A stretch of DNA of 64,000 nt from the NCBI GenBank assembly GCA_018266845.1, contig JAFDZO010000010.1, forward strand, positions 1 through 64,000. The letters run 5' to 3'. Shown piece after piece: positions 45,225 through 53,685 of this stretch; the first letter of the stretch is position 1, and each line of letters starts with the position of its first letter. The stretch comes from Bacteroidota bacterium. Lineage in GTDB: Bacteria > Bacteroidota > Ignavibacteria > Tepidaquicellales > Tepidaquicellaceae. Under the pieces are notes generated by a model that was not told the origin of the DNA, ran no database searches, and was given only the letters and a program-made list of their open reading frames with translations. Position numbers and translations under genes: made by a program.

Positions 45225-45677
45225 TTACCTGTCATCGGGTTTTCTATGCCCTCGTTTCTTTTTATCAATCTGCTTCTTCAACTCTTTAGCAAATTTAATC
45301 TGAAATACTAAAGATTGCCCAAGCTGTTTTGGTGTCAGAAATGTTTTAAGCACAGTATAAAACTCTTTCTTTTTTTCCAGTATTTTTGACTCAATATCCA
45401 AAGTTTCTTCAATCTTCGTAACAACATCAGAGGCATCCGGGTTTCTTTCTACATAATCCATGTTTTCTTTTTTCTGCCTGTTCAGTTTCATAATGCTTTC
45501 AAAATTTTCATCAACTGCCTTAAAATATTTATCCGCTGTAGCTTCATCCACCGAAACAGCATCCATATATTTCTGCTTACGGATTTTTTTAAGCTCATCA
45601 TTCATTTTTTTAGGCTGAGCATTAAGAGCAGAGAGAGAAACCAGAACTATTAACAGGGGTAGAATAAATTTTTTCAT
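45225..45677 (-). CDS. Periplasmic helical protein, Spy/CpxP-like in form
   Basis: A 150-aa protein with a signal peptide (1-20, ending LNAQ). The mature protein is highly charged and helical; the second half, LKTFLTPKQLGQSLVFQIKFAKELKKQI, resembles the 'LTxxQ' helix of Spy/CpxP-type periplasmic chaperone-sensors. It ends in a very basic tail. It follows the sigma and anti-sigma genes with 5-base spacing, so it is likely their target or sensor partner. The family assignment is by form only. Confidence 0.6.
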   Translation of the reverse strand: MKKFILPLLIVLVSLSALNAQPKKMNDELKKIRKQKYMDAVSVDEATADKYFKAVDENFESIMKLNRQKKENMDYVERNPDASDVVTKIEETLDIESKILEKKKEFYTVLKTFLTPKQLGQSLVFQIKFAKELKKQIDKKKRGHRKPDDR

Positions 45678-45682
45678 AACAT

Positions 45683-46396
45683 TTAATTAAAATTTTGAGC
45701 TTTTAAGCTTTCTAAAATGTCCTGCTGGTCATCGGGTGAAAGATTATCGTATTCGTCCTGAACTTGTGAATCGTCATCTCTGCCGAAGATATATGTTGCA
45801 TCCGTATCATCATTAACAGAGTTTGTTTCAGTATCAGCGGTAACAGTTTTAACAGGAGTAAAAGTGTCCGTTCTTTTTTGTTTAGATATACTTTCATCCG
45901 TATTATCTTTTGAAGTATTATCCGCGGGGGAAACACTTTCGTTAGTATTGCTGTCTTTTGCGCTGGTATCCTGATTGGAAACTACATTCTTCTCTGAATT
46001 AATCTGAGAAATTTTATCTTCTTTCAAGGGCAGTTCCGGTGTATTCATATTTCTTGTATAAATCACAATTACCACGCAGACAGTAAGCGCCGGAACAACA
46101 ATTTTCCACCAGCCCAAAAGCCTTGCAAAGAAGCTTTGTTCAGAACGGCTTTCGTTTTTGTGTACTTTTGAAAGTATATTTGCCTGAAGATTGGCAAAAT
46201 AAACTTCCGAAGGCGGCTCTAATTCAGTTTCCTGTATAAAATTCATTGCAGCTTTCAATGAATCGTATTCTTTCCTGAAAGACGAGTCGCTTAATAGTTT
46301 TTCCTCAATTTGTTTCTTTACATGCTCATCGTGAAGCTCGCCCGAAATGTAATCGGGAAGGCTATAAAGCAGCTCATCGAAATTATTGCTTTCCAT
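45683..46396 (-). CDS. Putative membrane anti-sigma factor
   Basis: A 237-aa single-span protein encoded right after an ECF sigma gene. The cytoplasmic N-terminus (1-90) is helical (LPDYISGELHDEHVKKQIEEKL, 20-residue core YISGELHDEHVKKQIEEKLL) and, like many anti-sigma domains, includes an 'ISGEL' start, but has no H-x3-C-x2-C zinc motif. The membrane helix (about 98-114: VVPALTVCVVIVIYT) is followed by a Ser/Thr/Asp-rich periplasmic region. Position, topology and size fit an anti-sigma factor; no direct family match was recognised beyond that. Confidence 0.65.
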   Translation of the reverse strand: MESNNFDELLYSLPDYISGELHDEHVKKQIEEKLLSDSSFRKEYDSLKAAMNFIQETELEPPSEVYFANLQANILSKVHKNESRSEQSFFARLLGWWKIVVPALTVCVVIVIYTRNMNTPELPLKEDKISQINSEKNVVSNQDTSAKDSNTNESVSPADNTSKDNTDESISKQKRTDTFTPVKTVTADTETNSVNDDTDATYIFGRDDDSQVQDEYDNLSPDDQQDILESLKAQNFN

Positions 46397-46411
46397 AACT
46401 GTAAATTATAA

Positions 46412-47008
46412 TTAACAACTGAAAATCTCTTTTATATCTTTTTTGCTTTTGATGTAAGCTTCAATTTTTTTTACGGCGTGAAAATAGTTTGCTTTCATTC
46501 CGCCGACAGACTTATTTAATATTTTAGCGATTTCATCATAGCTCAAATTATCATAAAATCTCATATTGAAAACCGCTCTTTGCTGACCTTCAAGGTTTTC
46601 AATTGCTTCCTGCAGGAGTTTCTGTTTTCTTTTTTCATCGAAGTGTTCATCTGTAGCCATTTCATCGCTTTTAATTTCTAAGGTATCATCTTCAATATCC
46701 GTGTGTTTATTGGTGGTACGGCTTTTTTTGTTGAGATGATTTAAAGAAAAATTTACGCTTATTTTATAGATGTAGGTGAAAAATTTTGATTCACCCCGGA
46801 ATTCTTTCAAAGAACTGTATATCTTAATAAAAATATCCTGTGTAATGTCGTTTGCTTCATCGTGGTCGAGAACCATCTTTCGCACTATCCAGTAAACTTT
46901 TTTTTGATATTTGCTGACAAGGAGATTAAATGCACGTTCGTTTCCATTTTTAAAACTTTCAATTATTTCAAAATCATCGGAATCTATATTTAATAATCCG
47001 CCAGTCAA
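46412..47008 (-). CDS. ECF RNA polymerase sigma factor
   Basis: A 198-aa sigma-70-family protein of the extracytoplasmic-function class. Region 2 is clear (LVSKYQKKVYWIVRKM then DHDEANDITQDIFIKIYSSL and the YIYKISVNFSLNHL core-binding/-10 part). Region 4 has ENLEGQQRAVFNMRFYDNLS and YDEIAKILNKSVGGMKANYF for -35 binding. It is the first gene of an operon with an anti-sigma factor and a small periplasmic protein, so it should answer an envelope signal. The start ATG at 47008 is the only one keeping the full region 2. Confidence 0.92.
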   Translation of the reverse strand: MTGGLLNIDSDDFEIIESFKNGNERAFNLLVSKYQKKVYWIVRKMVLDHDEANDITQDIFIKIYSSLKEFRGESKFFTYIYKISVNFSLNHLNKKSRTTNKHTDIEDDTLEIKSDEMATDEHFDEKRKQKLLQEAIENLEGQQRAVFNMRFYDNLSYDEIAKILNKSVGGMKANYFHAVKKIEAYIKSKKDIKEIFSC

Positions 47009-47092
47009 TTACTTTATTATGTTTGCTATAAAATACTAAATTCTGATTGAGGATAAAATGCTCTGTTTCCTCTGTTCCTTACTTTTCTTTTC

Positions 47093-47210
47093 TGCCGCGA
47101 AAACACCAAAACTCACAAAAAAGAATATGAAAAATTATTTAAGAACGCTTGTAAAATCTATTTTAAATCTTTTGTGAAGTTTAGAGCTTTCGGGTTTTAG
47201 TGTCAAAATC
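47093..47210. repeat. Dispersed imperfect palindrome, copy B
   Basis: The left end begins TGCCGCGAAAACACCAAAAC followed by TCACAAAAAAG. The right end, read on the other strand from 47210, gives TTTTGACACTAAAACCCGAA and then AGCTCTAAACTTCACAAAAG. The ends share words with copy A at 16715-16805 (TGCCGC, AAAACAC, ACTAAAAC, AGCTC, CACAAA). It lies in the 234-bp gap between the sigma operon start and the lipoprotein gene end. Confidence 0.5.
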
Positions 47211-47229
47211 TTATTGTTACTAAAACCCG
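47191..47229 (-). terminator. Hairpin after the 329-aa lipoprotein gene
   Basis: CGGGTTTTAGT (47191-47201) and ACTAAAACCCG (47219-47229) are exact inverted repeats with a 17-base loop, 14 bases after the stop of the lipoprotein gene. No clear T run follows, so it is a possible but not classical terminator. It overlaps the right part of dispersed palindrome B. Confidence 0.4.
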
Positions 47230-47242
47230 AGTCAGCTTTCAA

Positions 47243-48232
47243 TTAAAACGAAATCCTGTAAGGAGTTCCCATATATGTTGATGAGAACATGCTCACATCA
47301 TTATTCCATAGCGAGTTTCTTGTGTTTGCGCTAATGAATGAGTTGAAAATCCCGAACCTGTGAGTATTGTAAATCGTAAAGCTCTTTTCATATACTCTAT
47401 CGTAGTTAGAGCCGTTTGGTGTCTGCGAAATCATGGTAAACGGTACTCTATGGAATCCGAATGAATTTCTTGACCAGTGGAAAGCAACAATGTCTGTATC
47501 TGCCTGATTGCTTGTGAGATATACTTTTACTTTTACGTTTGCATTTCTTCCAATATTAATTATTCCGCCGCCGCTGAAATATCTTGTGGTGAATAAGTTT
47601 GATGTGAAATCGGGACCGTTTAAAGTAGCGGCAAGTACATCATTGGCATAGATTTCTACTTTGTTCATTACAATATTTGATTTTCCCTGTTGAGGCGAGG
47701 TTGTCTGTCCGTCAACTGCGGAAACCTGATATAATCTCCAGTCTCTTCTATGATGACCTGTATTTGCAACTCGCTTGAATGAAGCAGTCCGGTTTTGCTC
47801 TTCAGTATAAGGTTTGGAAGTTGAATCCAGAGTTCCTCCGATATATCCTTTTATGATGAAGTTTCCCGAAATAGTTCTTTTTACCGCAATAGATTTTAGC
47901 GTATCGGTATCAACAGTAAATGTTGTTGAAACTGTTACTCCGGTAATGCGTCTTCCGTAAAATTTTAGCGAGTCGTAACCCGTTAAAGAAGAGTTTGTGT
48001 TATTGAACACTGCTCCATCATCGGAAAAATCGGAAATCTGATTTCCGAGAAGCTCGTTGTCATCATTATTGCTTCCATCGGTTGATTGAACGGCTTCACC
48101 TTTCAGATAATCGTTTATTGTGCCCGAATCAGACGATGTTACATCGTTTTTATTACAGCCTGAAATAATTAGAAGAACTGAAAAAATAACAGGAATAATA
48201 CCTAAAAATAACTTTTTTTGAACCTTTTTCAT
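47243..48232 (-). CDS. Lipoprotein of unknown function
   Basis: A 329-aa protein beginning MKKVQKKLFLGIIPVIF, with lipobox ISGC (Cys26). A Ser/Asp/Asn-rich linker (about 28-75, for example STDGSNNDDNELLGN) is followed by a beta-rich region (VSTTFTVDTDTLKSIAVKRTISGNFIIKGYI). I recognise no family. A frame reaching 48295 exists, but the start at 48232 gives the lipoprotein signal. HHRRDW and HRFGIF segments are rich in His and aromatic residues. It stands alone on the minus strand; likely outer-membrane or periplasmic surface. Confidence 0.7.
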   Translation of the reverse strand: MKKVQKKLFLGIIPVIFSVLLIISGCNKNDVTSSDSGTINDYLKGEAVQSTDGSNNDDNELLGNQISDFSDDGAVFNNTNSSLTGYDSLKFYGRRITGVTVSTTFTVDTDTLKSIAVKRTISGNFIIKGYIGGTLDSTSKPYTEEQNRTASFKRVANTGHHRRDWRLYQVSAVDGQTTSPQQGKSNIVMNKVEIYANDVLAATLNGPDFTSNLFTTRYFSGGGIINIGRNANVKVKVYLTSNQADTDIVAFHWSRNSFGFHRVPFTMISQTPNGSNYDRVYEKSFTIYNTHRFGIFNSFISANTRNSLWNNDVSMFSSTYMGTPYRISF

Positions 48233-48837
48233 AGAAATAGCTTTTTGGTTGATAAATAATTGCAAGAAAAATTTTTCTTTCTGTAGGTAAGACAAATGTA
48301 TTGCAGAAAAGGTTTAAAAGAGAGAATTTACAAACACAAATGGCACAGCGCAGATGTATTATTGAGTGCAGGTTGTTTGATGTGTACAAATAATTGACTT
48401 TATTTTTGGAATAAATTACCCATATATTATTGTGGGTAGTTAGGCGATAATGTTTGCTTCTCAAAATATTGAACAGCTGAAATATGTGGCTAGCAACTTT
48501 TTTTGAATTACATGTTATTTTGCAGAAATGTTACAATAGTCCGATAGAGTAACATTTTAAAGGGAGGAGAAATATTGAATAATCAATACTTAAAATTCAA
48601 AATGTTACTATAATGTTACTTTCCACATAGAATACGATAACGTAACAAATGTTAAAAACGCCTTAAAAATGAACAATGTTACAAAAATGTTACTTTCCGG
48701 TTAAATCACTCCGGTAGCTCTCCTAAGCCCAAATGCTTTCGAACCGGAACAGTAATATTTTTTGCGAAGTGAGGCAGGCAAGATGCAGAATCATTTTGCC
48801 TTGAAGAAATACATTAATTAGAGTAATTTAGAAATTT
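48233..48837. other. 605-bp intergenic region with AATGTTAC repeats
   Basis: No convincing gene is present; a 103-codon minus-strand frame (48153-48464) has no protein-like features. The left part has a small dyad TACCCA-N10-TGGGTA (48417-48438). The right part (48527-48693) is packed with AATGTTAC words, described separately. The last 130 bases before the B12-domain gene are ordinary leader sequence. Confidence 0.5.
48527..48693. repeat. Cluster of AATGTTAC words, two 11-bp-period pairs
   Basis: Forward AATGTTAC occurs at 48527-48534, 48601-48608, 48612-48619, 48675-48682 and 48686-48693. The inverse GTAACATT is at 48549-48556, and a near copy (GTAACAAATGTTA) spans 48642-48654. The pairs 48601/48612 and 48675/48686 are each 11 bp apart, and each pair ends in ...TTACTTTCC. 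The two pairs are 74 bp apart. This looks like a binding-site array controlling the genes at 48838 or 48232, or a small repeat array. Confidence 0.65.
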
Positions 48838-49254
48838 ATGGAAAATTCGAACAAAAAAATCAGAGTTGTAATAGGTAAAGTCGGGCTTGACGGACATGAC
48901 CGCGGAGCAAAGGTAATTGCAGCAGCATTCAGAGATGCGGGTATTGAAGTTATTTACACAGGATTGAGACAAACCCCTGAAACCATAGTGGAAGCAGCTC
49001 TGCAGGAAGATGCAGACGCTATCGGAATCAGTATCCTCAGCGGAGCGCATATGACTATTTTCCCGAAGGTGAAGAAAATTATGGAAGAAAAAGGAATGAA
49101 CGATGTGCTGCTTTTCGGCGGCGGAATCATTCCAGATGCAGATATTGAAGAGTTAAAAACTATGGGTGTCGGGCAGCTTTTTACTCCCGGAACCCCTACT
49201 TTTGAAACTATCGAGTACGTAAAAAACTGGGTAAATACTCACAGGCAAAACTAA
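48838..49254 (+). CDS. Stand-alone cobalamin-binding domain protein (mutase C-terminal type)
   Basis: A 138-aa protein equal to the B12-binding domain of methylmalonyl-CoA mutase and relatives. The B12 lower-ligand motif D-x-H-x-x-G is Asp18-Gly-His20-Asp-Arg-Gly23, with the downstream ISILSGAHM and [16 protein letters not shown] loops that cradle the nucleotide tail. Sequence and length fit the small subunit (mcmA2/MutB-C-type) of a two-subunit mutase, whose catalytic partner is not in this window. It is followed 29 bases later by a phosphohexomutase gene, and a cluster of AATGTTAC words lies upstream. Confidence 0.9.
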   Translation: MENSNKKIRVVIGKVGLDGHDRGAKVIAAAFRDAGIEVIYTGLRQTPETIVEAALQEDADAIGISILSGAHMTIFPKVKKIMEEKGMNDVLLFGGGIIPDADIEELKTMGVGQLFTPGTPTFETIEYVKNWVNTHRQN

Positions 49255-49283
49255 CATACAAACTTAATTCATTCTAAACAATA

Positions 49284-50687
49284 ATGTCAGAACCAATTAA
49301 ATTCGGAACCGACGGCTGGAGAGCGGTTATCGGTGATACATATACTTTTACCAATGTAAGGCGCGCAGCATTAGCTACTGCAAGAGTTTTTAAAAATCAC
49401 CCTAAAATCGGCGCAGGAATTATTATAGGATACGATACAAGATTCCAGTCAGACGCATTTGCAGCAGCAGTTGCAGAAGTTTTCGGCAATGAAGGGATTA
49501 AGACAAAGCTCGTAAATAAATTTGTAACAACTCCGACTGTATCGCTTCTGGCAAGAGATTTAGGATGCGCATTCGGAATAATGATAACTGCATCACACAA
49601 TCCCGCCAAGTATAACGGATATAAGCTGAAGGATGAATTCGGCGGTTCAATGAGCCCTGATACAATCGCAATTATCGAAGGGGAACTAAAAAATATCGGT
49701 GAGGTTGCAATTAATAAAAATCTTGATGCACTTGTAAAAGAAGGCATCGTTGAATACTACGACGGCGACGGATATTATATTGACTACTTAAGAAAGCACA
49801 TTGATATTAAAAAAATAGATTCAGCAAATCTGAAAGTAATTTACGACTGCATGTACGGCGCAGGTCAGAACACAATCAGCAGGTTGATAAATGTAACACA
49901 GATTCACAACGAAGTAAATCCGGGATTTGGCAAAAGCGCACCGGAGCCTGTAGAGAAAAATCTTTCAGAGGTATGCGAAAGAGTTGCGCAGGATAAGTTC
50001 AATATTGGTATCGTAACGGACGGCGATGCAGACAGAATTGCAATCATTGATGACAACGGGAAATTTTTAGATGCGCAGAAAACATTTGCCCTTCTTCTGA
50101 AATATCTCTATGAGAAAAAAGGAATGACGGGGAAAGTTGTAAGAGGGTTTTCAACAAGCGATTTAATAAAGAAATTCTGCGAGAAAAACGGTCTTGAGCT
50201 GGCAACAGTACCAATCGGTTTTAAACACATTTCGCAGATAATGATAAATGAAGACGTGCTTATCGGCGCAGAAGAAAGCGGCGGCATAGGGATAAAAGGT
50301 CATTTACCTGAAAGAGACGGCGTTTACAACGGAATGTTATATCTAGAGATGCTTGCTTCGTACGGGAAAAGTATTTCTGAACTAAAAAAAGAACTTGAAG
50401 ACGAGTTTGGTTCTTATTATTATAGAAGGAATGATGTAAGCACGACAGAAGAAAAGAAGCAGGCAACTTTAGCAAAGTGTAAAGAAATAAAAGCAGGCGA
50501 TACAATAGCAGGCAAAAAAATTATTGGAATAGATGGTTTAGACGGAACAAAGTTTATGTTCGAAGACGGATGGCTAATTGTTAGAGCATCGGGCACAGAA
50601 CCGCTCTTAAGATTTTATTGTGAAACAACGGGCAAAGATGAAACCTCGGAAGTACTTTCAGCAGCCATAAAAGAATTTAATCTTTAA
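49284..50687 (+). CDS. Phosphoglucomutase/phosphomannomutase family enzyme
   Basis: A 467-aa alpha-D-phosphohexomutase. Phosphoserine loop TASHNPAKYNGYK with Ser104; metal loop DGDADR (246-251); sugar loop GAEESGGIG; phosphate loop RASGTEPLLRFY near the end. It interconverts hexose 1- and 6-phosphates (glucose, mannose or glucosamine) in the cytoplasm. Set before the polysaccharide cluster, it could supply sugar 1-phosphate for nucleotide-sugar synthesis (inference). Substrate preference cannot be told from the sequence. Confidence 0.9.
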   Translation: MSEPIKFGTDGWRAVIGDTYTFTNVRRAALATARVFKNHPKIGAGIIIGYDTRFQSDAFAAAVAEVFGNEGIKTKLVNKFVTTPTVSLLARDLGCAFGIMITASHNPAKYNGYKLKDEFGGSMSPDTIAIIEGELKNIGEVAINKNLDALVKEGIVEYYDGDGYYIDYLRKHIDIKKIDSANLKVIYDCMYGAGQNTISRLINVTQIHNEVNPGFGKSAPEPVEKNLSEVCERVAQDKFNIGIVTDGDADRIAIIDDNGKFLDAQKTFALLLKYLYEKKGMTGKVVRGFSTSDLIKKFCEKNGLELATVPIGFKHISQIMINEDVLIGAEESGGIGIKGHLPERDGVYNGMLYLEMLASYGKSISELKKELEDEFGSYYYRRNDVSTTEEKKQATLAKCKEIKAGDTIAGKKIIGIDGLDGTKFMFEDGWLIVRASGTEPLLRFYCETTGKDETSEVLSAAIKEFNL

Positions 50688-50774
50688 TAGCAAAACAGAA
50701 CCGGAGAATTTTATTTAAGAATATATACTCTTTGTATTGCCGAAGAATCGGTTATTTTTTGAATTAAATATTTT

Positions 50775-52478
50775 TTGATTTTGAAATTAAGGATTATAGT
50801 CTTACTCGCATTTCTTGTGAGTTTTTCCAATGCACTTTGTCAAAAAGATAATCCTCTTGACAAATTGACAGGAAAGACATCAACTACAACCCCCACCACA
50901 AGCACAAAAATAAATGCAGATGCGCCGCAGCTATTCGGGAGCATTTCCGATGCTAATGTTCATTCCAAAACTACACCGGTAGAAGGAGTTATAAAAGGCA
51001 ATGAATATATTGTGGGTCCCAATGATTTGTTTACACTGGGCTTGTATGGTTTTGTTAATCAACAAGTGCCGTTGTATGTATCCTTGGAAGGAACAGTGGT
51101 CATCCCTACGGTTGGAGAGATAAAAGTTGCAGAAGTAACATTAGCTGAAGCAAAAGATAAAGTAGTAAAAGCCGTAAAGAAAAGATACTATTCAAGCGAT
51201 GTTAGTTTTACGCTTACCCAGCCAAGAACTTTTTTGGTGAAAGTAAATGGATTATCACAGGGTACATATGAAGTAAGTCCTATAATGCGCGTGAGTGATT
51301 TGGTAGGATTAGTTTTCTATGATACTACCAACATTACTAATGTCTATAACCAAAAATTTAATGCAAGAGAGTATTTCCAAACTCAGACATCACTTCGAAA
51401 TATAATTTTAACAAGAAAAGACGGTTCTGTAATAAAAGTGGACTTATACAAATATTTTATTACGGGCGATGGAAAATATAATCCTCATTTTTTAGAAGGG
51501 GATTTATTGAAAATTCCAAAGCATCAGTTAGATAAAAATTATATAACCATTAACGGAGCGGTTCAGCTTGCAGGAGCGTATGAATATAACGAAAGCGATG
51601 ATTTGGAAACTGCCATTGGGCTTGCGAGAGGTTTTGATACTTATGCAGAACAGGATAGTATTGTTATTTACAGACCACATTTAGATAACAAAGGCTTTGA
51701 TGTGCTAAAGCTTTCATATCCATCGAGTAAAAATTTTAGAGTTGAGAATTTTGACAGGATTTTTGTTAAGTATAATACTGACTTTAGGAAAAAGGGAACT
51801 GTTTTAGTATTGGGTGAAGTCGAAAGACCGGGATATTATCCTATTACATTTAAATCTACAACTCTTAAAGAAGTGATAGCTATGGCAGGAGGAACGACAG
51901 ACAATGCGTATCTGCCGTTATCAATTTTATTCCGTACTTACGATAAAGAATATGCATCGAAAGATTCCATTGAAATATTCGTTAACCAAAGAGCTAATGA
52001 CCTTTTGGTAACCGATAAAGACAAAGCAAATTTTGATGTTGATGTAAAATCCAGAAGAGGAAGAGTAATAGTAGATTTTGAAAAACTTATAGTTCAAAAT
52101 GATAACTCACAGAATGTAATTTTGGAAAACGATGACATAGTATATATTAATGACGATAAGAAATCGGTTTACGTTTACGGAGCAGTCAATAGTGAAGGCT
52201 ATGTAAAATATGAGCCGGGCAAAGATTATACTTATTATATTGAAAAAGCCGGAGGATTTGGATTGAGTGCTGATGAAGGAGATACCAGAATAATTAAGTT
52301 CAATTCACGCGGTTGGTATAAACCTGACCAAACAAAAGTTGAGACGGGCGATTTTATTTATGTTCCTAAAAAGCAGAGAGAAACATTTAAAGATACGATG
52401 ACATTAATTGCCACCATAGTAGGTGCAATTGGAACTATTATTACATCTTATATTTTAATTAGCAATAATACGAAGTAA
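50775..52478 (+). CDS. Polysaccharide export protein, Wza-like (SLBB)
   Basis: A 567-aa exported protein. Start at TTG 50775 (or the TTG at 50781); no ATG precedes the signal sequence (IIVLLAFLVSFSNALCQ). Contains the Poly_export domain (YIVGPNDLFTLGLYG, PLYVSLEGTVVIPTVGEI, LAEAKDKVVKAVKKRYYSSD) and several SLBB-type beta-grasp repeats (ITINGAVQLAGAYEYNES, VLVLGEVERPGYYPI, VYVYGAVNSEGYVKYE). It ends in a membrane helix (about 540-562). Wza-type proteins form the outer-membrane gate for capsule or exopolysaccharide. It opens the cluster and is 26 bases before the Wzz-like gene. Confidence 0.88.
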   Translation: MILKLRIIVLLAFLVSFSNALCQKDNPLDKLTGKTSTTTPTTSTKINADAPQLFGSISDANVHSKTTPVEGVIKGNEYIVGPNDLFTLGLYGFVNQQVPLYVSLEGTVVIPTVGEIKVAEVTLAEAKDKVVKAVKKRYYSSDVSFTLTQPRTFLVKVNGLSQGTYEVSPIMRVSDLVGLVFYDTTNITNVYNQKFNAREYFQTQTSLRNIILTRKDGSVIKVDLYKYFITGDGKYNPHFLEGDLLKIPKHQLDKNYITINGAVQLAGAYEYNESDDLETAIGLARGFDTYAEQDSIVIYRPHLDNKGFDVLKLSYPSSKNFRVENFDRIFVKYNTDFRKKGTVLVLGEVERPGYYPITFKSTTLKEVIAMAGGTTDNAYLPLSILFRTYDKEYASKDSIEIFVNQRANDLLVTDKDKANFDVDVKSRRGRVIVDFEKLIVQNDNSQNVILENDDIVYINDDKKSVYVYGAVNSEGYVKYEPGKDYTYYIEKAGGFGLSADEGDTRIIKFNSRGWYKPDQTKVETGDFIYVPKKQRETFKDTMTLIATIVGAIGTIITSYILISNNTK

Positions 52479-52504
52479 TTAAAGATTCTTAAAAAGTAAG
52501 CGGA

Positions 52505-53674
52505 ATGGCAAATCAAAATGATATAAAAGAAAATTCAGGAACTCAATTGAATATTTATGATTTGTATAGAATATTTATCCGAAATTGGAAAAGAATAAGC
52601 ATTTTCCCTGTTTCAATTGCAATTATTGCAGCAATAATAGTTTTTTTTATTCTTGATCCTATTTTTTTATCAACCAGCACAGTAAAAACAGCATCAAAAT
52701 CAGGTGGTCTAAGTAGTTTAGTTGGCAACAGTATTCCGGATTTAGGTGATTTTGGTGATTTAACGGGTGCCGGAGGCGGTTCTATTTCTAAGGATTTAGC
52801 TCTGTATGAAAATATCTTGCTAAGTCGACGTTGCATAGAAGAAACAATTATCAAGTTTAAGCTTAATGATGAATGGGAATTTAAATATATGGAAGACGCT
52901 ATTAAGAATTTTAGGGAATCTGTAATTTCTATTAAAAAGGATAAATTAGCGGGGACAATGGAGGTCGGTGTTTATGATAAATTTCCGGCCAGAGCAAAGG
53001 AAATTAATGAATTTTTGATCGCTGAATTAAATAAAATAAATACCGAATTAAATGTATTAGACGCAAAAAATAACAGACAATTTCTGGAGGATAGATATAA
53101 TTTAATTAAAAAACAGTTAAGCCAATGTGAAGATAGTTTAAAGAAATTTCAAGATCGGTATGGAGTTTCTCCTGATTTGGTAATCAAAGCAGTTTCTCAG
53201 GCAGAATTACAGTTGGAAACTGAAATAAAATCACAGGAAATTAAAATTGAGTTATTGAAAAAAATTGTATCCCCGGATCAATCTGAAATAATTACTGAGG
53301 AGCAAAAATTAGTGGCGTTAAAGAGACAACTGGATGAGATAAAAAACTCCACAGATGTGACTACAAATTTTAAATTGAAGGGTGCACCAGAGATAGTTTT
53401 AAACTTTATCAGGCTCCAAAGAGATGTCGAAATCCAAAACAAAATATTAACTTTTGTCATACCGCTTTTAGAGCAAGCCAAAGTAGAAGAGAAAAAGCAA
53501 ACACCATCTGTATTATTGCTGGATCTTCCGAATATCCCTGAAAGAAAATCAAAACCGAAAAGACTTACAATTGTAGCAATTACTCTAGTTTTGGGATTCC
53601 TTCTTTCCACCTCATTTTTTATTGCCAAAAATAAATGGAAGAAATTTAAACTGAACAGCACTGCAGAGGTTTAA
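52505..53674 (+). CDS. Chain-length determinant, Wzz/GumC type without kinase domain
   Basis: A 389-aa inner-membrane protein with two helices (about 33-52 and 357-377) around a large periplasmic region. The N-terminus has IYDLYRIFIRNWK, typical of Wzz. Helical coiled-coil stretches (RQFLEDRYNLIKKQLSQCED and KFQDRYGVSPDL) and a proline segment PNIPERKSKPKR before the second helix mark the family. No tyrosine-kinase domain follows. With the Wza-like and Wzy-like neighbours it should set polymer length. It ends 11 bases before the Wzy-like gene. Confidence 0.88.
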   Translation: MANQNDIKENSGTQLNIYDLYRIFIRNWKRISIFPVSIAIIAAIIVFFILDPIFLSTSTVKTASKSGGLSSLVGNSIPDLGDFGDLTGAGGGSISKDLALYENILLSRRCIEETIIKFKLNDEWEFKYMEDAIKNFRESVISIKKDKLAGTMEVGVYDKFPARAKEINEFLIAELNKINTELNVLDAKNNRQFLEDRYNLIKKQLSQCEDSLKKFQDRYGVSPDLVIKAVSQAELQLETEIKSQEIKIELLKKIVSPDQSEIITEEQKLVALKRQLDEIKNSTDVTTNFKLKGAPEIVLNFIRLQRDVEIQNKILTFVIPLLEQAKVEEKKQTPSVLLLDLPNIPERKSKPKRLTIVAITLVLGFLLSTSFFIAKNKWKKFKLNSTAEV

Positions 53675-53685
53675 TTATAATTAAA

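Noticed and set aside
48153-48464. 103-codon minus-strand frame
   Set aside because: Overlaps the lipoprotein gene start in another frame and has a random composition.
50745-50765. CCGA-AGAA-TCGG hairpin with T run after the phosphohexomutase gene
   Set aside because: The stem is only about 4 bp; too weak to call a terminator.
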